Origin: JAPSGB01 sp963775185
Lineage (GTDB): Bacteria; Myxococcota_A; Polyangia; Polyangiales; Polyangiaceae
DNA length: 64,000 bases
Assembly: GCA_963775185.1 (NCBI GenBank)
Contig: CAVZIE010000031.1
Span: 248,001-312,000 of the forward strand
Reading direction: 5' to 3'
Shown here: one piece after another, positions 53,510 through 61,163 of the stretch
Layout of the letters: every line of letters starts with the position of its first letter
Numbering within the stretch: position 1 is the stretch's first letter
Notes under the pieces: generated by a model
The model's database searches: none
What the model saw: only the letters and a program-made list of their open reading frames with translations
What the model was told of the DNA's origin: nothing
Position numbers and translations under genes: made by a program

Positions 53510-54541
53510 TCAGATCGGTAGCACGATGACCTCGTCGCCCTCGGCGAGGCCGAGGTGGGCGACGATGTCCCCGGGCAGGCGCACGCGCTCTGGTGCTTCC
53601 AGCTCGAAAGGCGCGGCGACGGCGCGGAACCACGGCGCGTCGGGCAGCTCGCGCGCGACCAGCGCCGACTTGTGCGCGCCGCCCGCGGAGAGCGAGCCGA
53701 CCAGGCGCGCGCGCGACGTGTTCTGAACCAGCGTGATCTCGTCCGCCTGCGCGACGAAGTGCGGGCCGCCGTCGAATGGATCCACGCGCTCGGCGTAGCG
53801 GAAGCCGATCCGGCGCAGCATCTTCTCCACGCCGCGGGTCTGCGTGCCGACCTTGCCGATGACGTCCTTCGCGTCGGGCGAGAGCAGGCTCGCGTAGATG
53901 TCGCCGCTCGGGAACAGATCGCGGATGAAGCTCTTGTTCTCGCTCGAGAGCAGGTCCGCCTCCGCATAGCTCATGCCCGTGAAGCGTCGCCCGAGCGCCT
54001 CCCACAAGTGGCTCGTGCCGTCGCGCTCGAGGGGCGGCAACAGCTCCGCCAGGATCTCGTCCCGGAACAGCTCGCGGTGCGCGGCGATGAACAAGAAGCG
54101 CACGTACGAGATCAGCAGGCCGAGCCGTTCCGTCGCGCGCCGGTACTCGGGATTGACGACCAGGCCGCCGATCTCCGTCGGGCCGTTGTACGAAAATCCG
54201 ATCTTCAGCACCGTGTGCAGGAAGTGCTTGTCGAGCGCGGCCGAGTACTTCTCCTCGCTGATCACGTCGAGGTAGATGTACGGCGCGTCGCGCCGCCCCA
54301 GCTGGGCGACGACCATGGACGTGCCCACGGCCAGGTTCTGCTCCAGGTCCCAGAGCACGAACACGTATTTCCGGTGCTTGAAGTCCTTGAGCTTGCCGGA
54401 AAAACTCCGCGCCGACAGATCCAGCAGGCGCTGCACGTGCCCGCGATCGTCCGGCAGATTCACCGTATCGAGGAAGCCCGCGAGCGCGAGAAGCGGCTCC
54501 TCGTCGCCCGGGCTAGCGCCGCGGATCTCGTAGCGGACCAT
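53510..54541 (-). CDS. Arginine N-succinyltransferase-like protein (AstA family)
   Basis: The 343-residue protein matches AstA over its length. Shared points are an N-terminal GNAT-like part (YEIRGASPGDEEPLLALA), KYVFVLWDLEQN, ELGGLVVNPEYR-like segment (EIGGLVVNPEYRRATERLGL), ELLPPLERDGTSHLWEALGR, FTGMSYAEADLLS and a late FRYAERVDPFDGGPH. AstA transfers succinyl from succinyl-CoA to arginine as the first step of the AST degradation route. None of the other AST genes (astB-E) is in the window, so it might act alone or on another amine. The ATG at 54541 is preceded by no strong Shine-Dalgarno. Confidence 0.85.
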   Translation of the reverse strand: MVRYEIRGASPGDEEPLLALAGFLDTVNLPDDRGHVQRLLDLSARSFSGKLKDFKHRKYVFVLWDLEQNLAVGTSMVVAQLGRRDAPYIYLDVISEEKYSAALDKHFLHTVLKIGFSYNGPTEIGGLVVNPEYRRATERLGLLISYVRFLFIAAHRELFRDEILAELLPPLERDGTSHLWEALGRRFTGMSYAEADLLSSENKSFIRDLFPSGDIYASLLSPDAKDVIGKVGTQTRGVEKMLRRIGFRYAERVDPFDGGPHFVAQADEITLVQNTSRARLVGSLSAGGAHKSALVARELPDAPWFRAVAAPFELEAPERVRLPGDIVAHLGLAEGDEVIVLPI

Positions 54542-54611
54542 CGAGTTTTCCTACCACGGGGCGCGGCTTTCCGGGCAGCGGCGGGTCCGCGTCCGTGCTA
54601 ACAAGCGGGCC

Positions 54612-55461
54612 GTGACCGAGCTATTTGCCCAATTCCGGGGCACCAAGAGCTACATCACCGATCCCGCGCTGGAGGCGGCCGTCAACGCGGCCGTCGCGCT
54701 CGAGCGGCCGCTGCTCGTGAAGGGCGAGCCGGGGACCGGCAAGACGCTCCTGGCCGTCGCGATCGCCGAGGCCATGGAGCACGATTTAATCCACTGGCCG
54801 GTCAAGTCGACGACCCGCGCCCAGGACGGCCTGTACGTCTACGACACGGTGCAGCGCCTCTACGATTCGCGCTTCGGCGACGCCGGGCCCGACGCGATCA
54901 AGGACATCCGTCGCTACATCAAGCTCGGCGCGCTCGGGCGCGCGCTGTCCTCGCCGGCGCGCGTGGTGCTGCTCATCGACGAGGTCGACAAGGCCGATCT
55001 CGAGTTCCCGAACGACCTCTTGCACGAGCTCGATCGCATGCGTTTCGTCGTGAACGAGACCGGGGACGAGGTGGTGGCCGCAGCACCGGCCGGTGGTGAT
55101 CATCACGAGCAACAACGAGAAGGAGCTGCCCGACGCGTTCCTGCGCCGCTGCGTGTTCCACTTCATCGACTTCCCCGAGCCGGATCTGATGAAGCGCATC
55201 GTGCGCGTCCACCACCCCGACGTGGACGACGAGATCGTCGATCAGGCGATCGGCGCGTTCTTCGACGTGCGCGGCGTGCCGCGCGTGCGCAAGCGCCCGA
55301 GCACCAGCGAGCTCATCGACTGGATTGCCGTGCTCTCGAAGGCCGGCATCGGCGTCGAGCGCATCCGGAGCGAGCTGCCCTTCGGCGGCGTGCTGATCAA
55401 GAAGGAGCAGGATCAGGCGACGGTCGCCGAGCACCGCGCGGGACGGACGCGTCGTTGGTGA
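54612..55461 (+). CDS. MoxR-family AAA+ ATPase; one frame break
   Basis: The ATPase has Walker A GEPGTGKT (about residues 39-46), Walker B VVLLIDEVDKAD and, after the break, sensor ITSNNEKELPDAFLRRC. At 55078-55079 one extra C shifts the frame: removing it gives GDEVVAQHRPVVIITSNN, exactly the family pattern, and the protein then runs to 55461 (about 282 residues). MoxR ATPases act as chaperones that load metal or assemble complexes, usually with VWA-domain proteins. The neighbour here is a Sel1 protein instead; a VWA lipoprotein is elsewhere in the window but is not linked. The GTG at 54612 starts MTELFAQFRG. Confidence 0.9.
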
Positions 55462-57242
55462 CCCAGCTCGGCGACGGCGGCCGGAGCGGGCCCAAGGCGT
55501 TCGCCATGGCGCTCTTGCTGGTCGGTGCGGCGGCGGGCGGCGCGGTGTATCATCGCCACGCGCACGCGGACGCTACGGCCGCGCGGCAGACGAAGTGCAA
55601 GGGCGGCGACCGCGAAGCGTGCGACTCGCTGTGCTCCAGCAAGCCCCCGGACGTCGTCGCCTGCCTGGCTCTCGGCGTGTCGCTGGCGAACGGCGACCCC
55701 TCCAAGCGCGACGACGCGCGCGCGGTCACGCTGTTCCACAAGGCGTGCGACGCCGGCAACGCCGAGGCGTGCGGCCGGCTTGGTCGCGCCCAGTACAACG
55801 GCACCGGCATGCCGCGCGACCTGGCGGCGTCCGCCGAGAGCTTCCGCCGCGCCTGCGACAAGCAGGACCCGCTCGGTTGCGCCGGCCTCGGTCACCTGAT
55901 GCTCCAGGGCCAGGGCGGCGTGAAGAAGGACGTGAAGCGGGGCATCGAGCTGTTCAAGCAGTCGTGCGACGCCGGCGAGCAGCGCGGTTGTGCGTCCCTC
56001 GCCGTGGCGTATCTGAACGGCACCGGCGTCGAGAAGCTGCCGGACAAGGCGTGGACGCTGTTCGCGGCCGCTTGCGACAAGGGGATCGACCGCGGCTGTC
56101 TCGGCAAGGGCGTGATGCTGTTCGACGGCCAGGGCAGCGTGAAGCGCGACGAGAAGACGGCGGTCAAGTTCTTCGACCAGTCGTGCAAGGGCGACGCCAA
56201 GGACGCCTGCGTATACCTCGCGATGGCGCAGCTCGCCGGTCGCGGCACGGATCGCGATCCAGGCGCCGCCATCGCCGAGCTGAAGATCGCTTGCGACCAG
56301 ACGCCACCGGCGGGCTGCGCGCTGCTCGGCGAGCTGTACTCGAGCGGACAGGGCATCAAGCCGGATCCCGCCGCGGCGGCGGGCTACTACCAGCGCGCCT
56401 GCGACAACGACTTGCCCGAGGGCTGTGTGGCCGTCGGGCGGGCGATGCTGAGCGGCGCGCTCGGTTTGCCGCACGACGTGCAGAAGGGCTCGAAGCTGAT
56501 CGCCGACGCGTGCGAGACCGGCAGCGTCGCCGCCTGCACGCAGTTGGCCATGCTCGAGCTGGTCGGCGCGGGCGTCGTGAAGAAGGACGTGGAGGACGCG
56601 CAGAAGCGCGCGAAGAAGGGCTGCGACGCCGGCTTCGCCCAGGCCTGCACGCTGCTCGGCACGCTCCACATGCAGGGCGCGAGCGGAAAGCCGGACCCAC
56701 AAGCCGCGGCGCCCTTGTTCAAGCGCGCCTGCGACGGCGGCGACGGCGGCGGCTGCGCGTTCTACGGCGGGCTGCTCGTGGAAGGCCACGGCATCGGCAA
56801 GGACGTCGACAAGGGCATGAAGTATCTCGGCGAGTCGTGTCAATCGCTCGGCTCGCTGCAGGGCTGCGCGATGTACTCGCGCGCGCTGGTAATGGGCGCC
56901 CAGGGCAAGGGCGAGATGAAGAAGGGCGTGGAGCTCGCCGAGGACTTGTGCCGCTCCGGGGAGCTCGGCTCGTGCATGCTCGCCGCCGGGGGCTACGCCG
57001 AGGGCCGCGGCGTGAAGCGGGATCTGGTCCAGGCCGCGCGCCTCGTGCTGTTCGCCTGCGACGGCGGCATGAAGCCCGCGTGCGACATGCAGAAGCGCCT
57101 TCCGCCGCCGGTCGTCGCCAAGGCGAAGAAGACGATGAAAGAGCTCACCGCCGCGCCCCCGCCGTCGGGGAGCGCCGCGCCGCCGCCCGTGCCGGTCCCG
57201 TCCGCGCCGTCGATGCTCGTCCCGGTCGCGCCGCCGCAGTAG
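55458..57242 (+). CDS. Membrane-anchored Sel1-repeat protein
   Basis: The 594-residue protein has one N-terminal membrane segment (MALLLVGAAAGGAVYH) and about 13 Sel1/TPR-like repeats of 36 residues, each with Cys at two set positions (pattern ...ACDxGxxxACxxLGxxYxxGxG...). The paired Cys per repeat, as in Hcp beta-lactamase-like proteins of Helicobacter, probably link helices by disulphides, so the repeats lie outside the cytoplasm. A Pro-rich tail ends it. The GTG at 55458 overlaps the MoxR stop (GTGA); an ATG at 55506 is an alternative start nearer the membrane segment. A long inverted repeat follows the stop. Confidence 0.87.
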   Translation: MTQLGDGGRSGPKAFAMALLLVGAAAGGAVYHRHAHADATAARQTKCKGGDREACDSLCSSKPPDVVACLALGVSLANGDPSKRDDARAVTLFHKACDAGNAEACGRLGRAQYNGTGMPRDLAASAESFRRACDKQDPLGCAGLGHLMLQGQGGVKKDVKRGIELFKQSCDAGEQRGCASLAVAYLNGTGVEKLPDKAWTLFAAACDKGIDRGCLGKGVMLFDGQGSVKRDEKTAVKFFDQSCKGDAKDACVYLAMAQLAGRGTDRDPGAAIAELKIACDQTPPAGCALLGELYSSGQGIKPDPAAAAGYYQRACDNDLPEGCVAVGRAMLSGALGLPHDVQKGSKLIADACETGSVAACTQLAMLELVGAGVVKKDVEDAQKRAKKGCDAGFAQACTLLGTLHMQGASGKPDPQAAAPLFKRACDGGDGGGCAFYGGLLVEGHGIGKDVDKGMKYLGESCQSLGSLQGCAMYSRALVMGAQGKGEMKKGVELAEDLCRSGELGSCMLAAGGYAEGRGVKRDLVQAARLVLFACDGGMKPACDMQKRLPPPVVAKAKKTMKELTAAPPPSGSAAPPPVPVPSAPSMLVPVAPPQ

Positions 57243-57268
57243 CCTCGAACATCTGCAGGGGGGAGGCC

Positions 57269-57342
57269 GGATGCCGGTCCGGCGCGGTATCCCGCGTTCC
57301 GTCAGCGTCCGCCCCGCGGGATTCCGCGCCGGACCGGCATCC
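57269..57342. repeat. Palindromic repeat copy 8: best full inverted pair
   Basis: Two 28-base arms (57269-57296 and 57315-57342) are inverted copies with one mismatch, separated by 18 bases. The left arm begins GGATGCCGGTCCGGCGCGGT. The stem would be very stable and lies between a Sel1 protein gene and an aminotransferase gene in the same direction, so it can act as terminator or mRNA barrier. The right arm is the best consensus for the family. Confidence 0.9.
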
Positions 57343-57391
57343 CCGGGGAGCTGCCTTTTTCGAGCTCCCGGTTTCGTGGTAACCCACGCTC

Positions 57392-58601
57392 GTGGCACCT
57401 AGAGAGTGGTCGTTTCCGAGAGCCGACGCCCTGCCGACGTACGCGTTCCTTGTCACCGACGAGGTGAAGGCGCGCACGCTCGCGACCGGCGCCGAGATCA
57501 TCGATCTCGGGCTGGGCAATCCCGATCGGCCGACACCGAAGCCGATCGTCGATCGACTGCACGAGGCCGCGGAGATCGGCAAGAACCACCGCTACCACCC
57601 GGGGCGCGGCTATCCGGAGCTGCGACAGGCGCTCTCGCGCTGGTACCAGCGTCGCTACAAGGTCAGCTTCGATCCCGATCGCGACATGATCGTGACGATG
57701 GGCGCGAAGGAGGGCATCAGCCACTTGTGCCTGGCGATTCTGGACGTGGGTGACACCGCCGTCGTGCCCGACCCGTGCTACCCGATCCACCGCGGCGCGC
57801 CGCTGATCGCCGGCGCGGACGTGGTCGCCTACGACGCGAACGCGCACGTGGAGCCGGCCGTCGCCGTCGCGGCCGCCCTCGACAAGGTCAAGAGCGCGGG
57901 CAAGCAGGCCAAGCTCGTGATCGCGAACTATCCGCAGAACCCCACGGGTGCGGTGGTCACCAAGGACCAGCTCGCCGCGCTGGTGCGCGTCGTCGCCGAC
58001 TCGGGCGCGCTGCTCCTGCACGACCTCGCCTACGCGGATCTCGACTTCGCCGTGCGCCACGCGCCCAGCATCTTCGACTGCGGCATCGATCCCGAAGTGG
58101 TACGCACCTTCGCCGTCGAGGTGTTCTCGATGTCGAAGAGCTACAACATGCCCGGTTGGCGCATCGCCTACATGGTCGGCAACGAGCGCATGATCGCCGC
58201 GCTCGCGAAGCTGAAGACGTACATGGACTACGGCACGTTCATCCCGCTGCAGGCGGCGGCGGCGTGGGCGCTCGACAACGGCGACAAGCTCGCGGACGAC
58301 ATCCGCGATCTGTACAGCCGCGCGCGCCAAGGCGCTGGTCGACGGCCTGCGCGGCGCGGGCTGGGGCGAGGTCGCCGAGCCCAGCGGCACGATGTTCGTG
58401 TGGACGCGCCTGCCCGGGAAGTGGAAGGGCATGACGTCGCTCGAGGCCGCGACGCGTCTGATCGAGCGCGCTCACGTGGCGGTCGCTCCCGGCAGCGGCT
58501 TCGGCGAGCTCGGCGAGGGCTACGTGCGCTTCGCGCTGATCGAGGATCCGCCGCGCATCGCCGAGGCGTGCAAGCGCATCGCGCGCGAGCTCGCCGGCTG
58601 A
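57392..58601 (+). CDS. alaC: AlaC/YfdZ-like alanine aminotransferase; one frame break
   Basis: This PLP-dependent class I aminotransferase interconverts pyruvate and alanine with glutamate. Residues fit AlaC closely: LPTYAFLVTDEVKARTL, IDLGLGNPDRPTP, NYPQNPTGAVV, HDLAYADLDF and the PLP Lys in SMSKSYNMPGWR. At 58320-58325 an extra base splits DLYSR from RAKALVDGLRGAGWG; with it removed the protein ends normally at 58601 (RIARELAG), about 402 residues. GTG at 57392 begins MAPREWSFPRADALP as in relatives. It lies 49 bases after the palindromic pair, and a lipoprotein gene follows 11 bases downstream. Confidence 0.92.
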
Positions 58602-58612
58602 ACGGCGTTCGT

Positions 58613-59104
58613 GTGTCGTGGGGTTGGGAGCTGGCGGCGTCCGTTCTGGCCGTCGCGCTCGCCGCGGGGTGCAGCGCGGGCCACACTTCGGTGGCCGGGG
58701 ACGCGGGCTCGCCGGCGTGCAGCAACGCGGTGGACGCCCGCACGATCTGCTGCAGCGGCAGCGTCGCGGCCTCGTGCCAGAACGTCCCATGCGTCGCGAC
58801 CTGGCCCGCCGACCCACATGCGTTCTGTGCGCTGTCCTACGACCCGATAGCTCGTCCCCAGGAGAACCTGGGCCGGGACTGCGACGGCTACAACGTGCTG
58901 ACGTGGTCCGAGGGGGACTTCTACGCCACGTACTACTACGACGCACAGACCGGGGCGCTCTTCGCCGTGGTGTCCGGTAGTCTGAGCTACATGGGCATCG
59001 CATGCGCCGGGCCGGACACGTTCACGCTGCCGACGTCGTGCACGGACACCACGGCGCTCGACTGCGCCGACGCCGGCGTTGCCGACGCCGGCGATGCTGG
59101 CTGA
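58613..59104 (+). CDS. Small Cys-containing lipoprotein
   Basis: The 163-residue protein starts at GTG 58613 (MSWGWELAASVLAVALAAGC), giving a lipobox LAAGC. The mature part contains CCSGSVAAS, a segment with NVLTWSEGDFYATYYYD and several Cys. An Asp/Ala-rich ending (CADAGVADAGDAG) closes it. No family is recognised. It is 11 bases after the aminotransferase stop and may be cotranscribed. It faces the sigma factor gene, 40 bases away. Confidence 0.72.
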   Translation: MSWGWELAASVLAVALAAGCSAGHTSVAGDAGSPACSNAVDARTICCSGSVAASCQNVPCVATWPADPHAFCALSYDPIARPQENLGRDCDGYNVLTWSEGDFYATYYYDAQTGALFAVVSGSLSYMGIACAGPDTFTLPTSCTDTTALDCADAGVADAGDAG

Positions 59105-59144
59105 GCGGCCAGCCTTGTGCCGCTCTCGAGCGGGCCATGCGCGG

Positions 59145-59972
59145 TCACGTCGTCCCGGAAACGCGGGACGTGATCGCGCCGAGCACGCGGCGGACCTGGG
59201 CCTGCGTCTCCGCGGGTAGCTCGTCGGTGCGCGCGGCGCGGCACAAGCGGAGCGCGTGCTTCAGCGAGTCGCACGTGGCCCGGCAGTGGTCGCACGTGGC
59301 CAGGTGCTGGTCCATGGCGCGACACTCCGCCGTGCCGATCTCGCCCTCGAGGTACTGGGAGAACAGCCGCACCGCGTCGGGGCACGCTCCCGACGCCGCG
59401 GGCGCGCGCGCGGCGATCGGCTCGGGGTCGAGCAGCTCGCGGACGCTCGCTCGCGCGCGGTGCAAGCGGCTCTTCACGGCACCGACGCTGGCGCCGACGA
59501 TCTCCGACACCTCCTGCGCCGTCAGGCCCTCCACGTCGCGTAGTAGCAGCACCTCGCGCTGCTCGGGATCGAGCGCGGCGATCGCGCGCTCCAGTCCGAG
59601 CCCGAGCTCGCGGCCGGCGGCGGCCTCGTCCGGCGGCACGTGTGGGGTCGGCACGTGCTCGGCTTCCCGCGAGTGCTCGAGCGAGACGGTCTGCACCGGC
59701 GCGAACTTGGACGAGCGCCGGCGCTTGATGCAGAAGCTCCGCGCCACGGTGTAGAACCATGTGGACAGCGCCGCGTCGCCGCGGAAGTCGCCGAGCCCGC
59801 GGGCGGCGCTGAGCAACGTGTCCTGCAGCACGTCCTGGGCGTCCTCGGGCTGGCGACACATCTTGGTGGCGAAGCGGTACACCGCCGGCGCGTGACGCTC
59901 GACGAGCTCCGCGAGCGCTTCCCGGTCGCCGGCGCGCACGGAGTCGAGCAGGTCCTGATCCGATCGAGGCAT
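59145..59972 (-). CDS. ECF sigma factor with C-terminal zinc-finger (anti-sigma-like) domain
   Basis: The 275-residue protein has sigma region 2 (AVYRFATKMCRQPEDAQDVL, FRGDAALSTWFYTVARSF) and region 4 (LDPEQREVLLLRDVEGLTAQ, VGAVKSRLHRARASV) like RpoE-type factors. About 95 residues follow region 4 and include HLATCDHCRATC, the HxxxCxxC zinc motif of ZAS anti-sigma domains (zf-HC2). Usual ECF factors are about 190 residues and the zinc domain is on a separate, neighbouring gene. Here no such gene flanks it, so the sensor-regulator is built in cis. The ATG at 59972 follows GGAAAGG. Confidence 0.9.
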   Translation of the reverse strand: MPRSDQDLLDSVRAGDREALAELVERHAPAVYRFATKMCRQPEDAQDVLQDTLLSAARGLGDFRGDAALSTWFYTVARSFCIKRRRSSKFAPVQTVSLEHSREAEHVPTPHVPPDEAAAGRELGLGLERAIAALDPEQREVLLLRDVEGLTAQEVSEIVGASVGAVKSRLHRARASVRELLDPEPIAARAPAASGACPDAVRLFSQYLEGEIGTAECRAMDQHLATCDHCRATCDSLKHALRLCRAARTDELPAETQAQVRRVLGAITSRVSGTT

Positions 59973-60029
59973 GGCCTTTCCGGATCCTAGCGCGGGAATC
60001 CTTTTTCGCCGCCGGGGCTCGAACCCACG

Positions 60030-60194
60030 ATGTCGAGAATGCTCGTGGCGGTCGGGTTGGGGGCAATCGGAGGCTATGGCTACTACCGTGTGGTCGGGTG
60101 CCGGAGCGGCGTTTGCCCGCTCGGTTCGAACCCCTACATCTCGACGCTCTACGGGGCGTTCCTGGGCTACATGCTGTCCGGCGGCCCCGGCTGA
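60030..60194 (+). CDS. Small membrane protein, DUF6132-like
   Basis: A 54-residue reading frame (MSRMLVAVGLGAIGGYGYYR start) shows the pattern GYGYYRxVGCRSGxCPLxSNPYISTLYG followed by LGYML, which I recognise as the DUF6132 family of short membrane proteins, often near thioredoxin or rhodanese-like genes. Two Cys flank SGV (CRSGVC). The residue pattern and Gly/Tyr usage are clearly protein-like. It has no good ribosome-binding site. Its function is unknown. It reads divergently from the sigma factor gene (57-base gap). Confidence 0.75.
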   Translation: MSRMLVAVGLGAIGGYGYYRVVGCRSGVCPLGSNPYISTLYGAFLGYMLSGGPG

Positions 60195-60248
60195 ATCGCC
60201 GAGACGGCGATCCAACACTCCGGCCGGGGTCCGCCGGACGCCACCGGC

Positions 60249-60431
60249 CTACAGCCCGAACAGCCTCTCGAGCAACGACTGGCGGCCTGCCCCGTCGCTG
60301 TCGCTGTCCTCGCACTCGCCGCAGTCGCAGCGCTGATCCTGGGGCACGTCGCCGAGCACCTGCTCGACGTGCCGGCCGCAACCGACGAAGCTGGGTTTTC
60401 CGCAACTCGAGCAACGAACACGCTGGCACAT
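60249..60431 (-). CDS. Small zinc-ribbon-like protein of conserved type
   Basis: The 60-residue protein starts MCQRVRCSSCGKPSFVGCGR and has CxxC-like pairs (CSSC, CGRHVEQ, CDCGEC). I recognise the start as a conserved small bacterial family seen in actinobacteria and others (MCQRV-CxxCGKPTxxGCGxHVEQ). The Cys pairs suggest a metal site; the role is unknown. The ATG at 60431 follows AGGAG at a suitable distance. The tail is acidic. It lies downstream of the 205-residue exported protein on the same strand (81-base gap). Confidence 0.75.
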   Translation of the reverse strand: MCQRVRCSSCGKPSFVGCGRHVEQVLGDVPQDQRCDCGECEDSDSDGAGRQSLLERLFGL

Positions 60432-60512
60432 TCCTGGGATCTCCTGGTTGTCGGCGGCGGATGCCGCCCCTGTGACAAGTTGGAGCCCGGAGGCGCGCAA
60501 AGGATTCGCGAT

Positions 60513-61130
60513 TCAGAACGTGCCCTGGATCCCCAGGCTGAACGCGCGGCCGTCGTAGCCGACGACCGGCGCGAGGGCCGGCTCGTAGGCCAGGGTCGAA
60601 GCGTCGATGGCCGCCGCGGCGATCACGCCGGCTCCGCCGCCCAACAGTTCGCCCACCACGACGCATGGCGGGATGTCCGCGTCCGACTTCGTGCACGAGC
60701 GTCCGCCGACGAGTGCACCGGTCAAGGCACCCGTCAATCCGCCGCCGAGCGCCAGGCCCACGCGTAGCCCCAGGCTCCCGAGCGCCGCGCCGGGGCGTCC
60801 GTGGGCGAGGTGCACGACCGGCGCGCCGGCGGCGAGCCCGAGACCACCGATGATGATCACTGCCGAGGCGGCGTCGCGGTCGCGCCCGCGTGTTGCCGTC
60901 TCGAAGCCGATGGCGCCGCCGACGACCAGGCTGGTGGCGATCGCGTCGACCACGAGCGTCTGGTCGCCGTACCAGTGTTCGCGCGGTGCCACAGCGTCGC
61001 GCTCCGACGACACCCGTGGGGCCTGGGCGCGACGCTGGGAAGCGCCGTCGAACGCCGCGGGATCGCGCGCTTGCGCCGCGCTCTGCCGTGCAAAGGTCAG
61101 AACGGCCAAGGCGAACAATAGACGGCGCAT
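60513..61130 (-). CDS. Secreted Gly/Ala-rich protein of unknown function
   Basis: The 205-residue protein begins with a signal (RRLLFALAVLTFARQSAAQA) and the mature part has an initial polar stretch of about 35 residues, then glycine-rich hydrophobic segments (VVGGAIGFETAT, GGLTGALTGALVGG) that resemble glycine-zipper membrane elements. A single Cys pair (SCTKSDADIPPC) may be bonded. It has the look of a small outer-membrane-associated protein, with no known family. The ATG is at 61130. The 3' end is 13 bases before sequence for the next gene's upstream region. Confidence 0.7.
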   Translation of the reverse strand: MRRLLFALAVLTFARQSAAQARDPAAFDGASQRRAQAPRVSSERDAVAPREHWYGDQTLVVDAIATSLVVGGAIGFETATRGRDRDAASAVIIIGGLGLAAGAPVVHLAHGRPGAALGSLGLRVGLALGGGLTGALTGALVGGRSCTKSDADIPPCVVVGELLGGGAGVIAAAAIDASTLAYEPALAPVVGYDGRAFSLGIQGTF

Positions 61131-61163
61131 GCTCCGTGCTCTGCAGCCGCCGTGCCGGCGCGC

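Noticed and set aside
60001..60030. tRNA-like segment: minus strand reads GTGGGTTCGAGCCCC followed by GGCGGCG
   Set aside because: It resembles a T-arm and acceptor end, but no D-arm, anticodon arm or pairing 5' acceptor can be found in the 90 bases upstream. At most a chance match or an old tRNA fragment.
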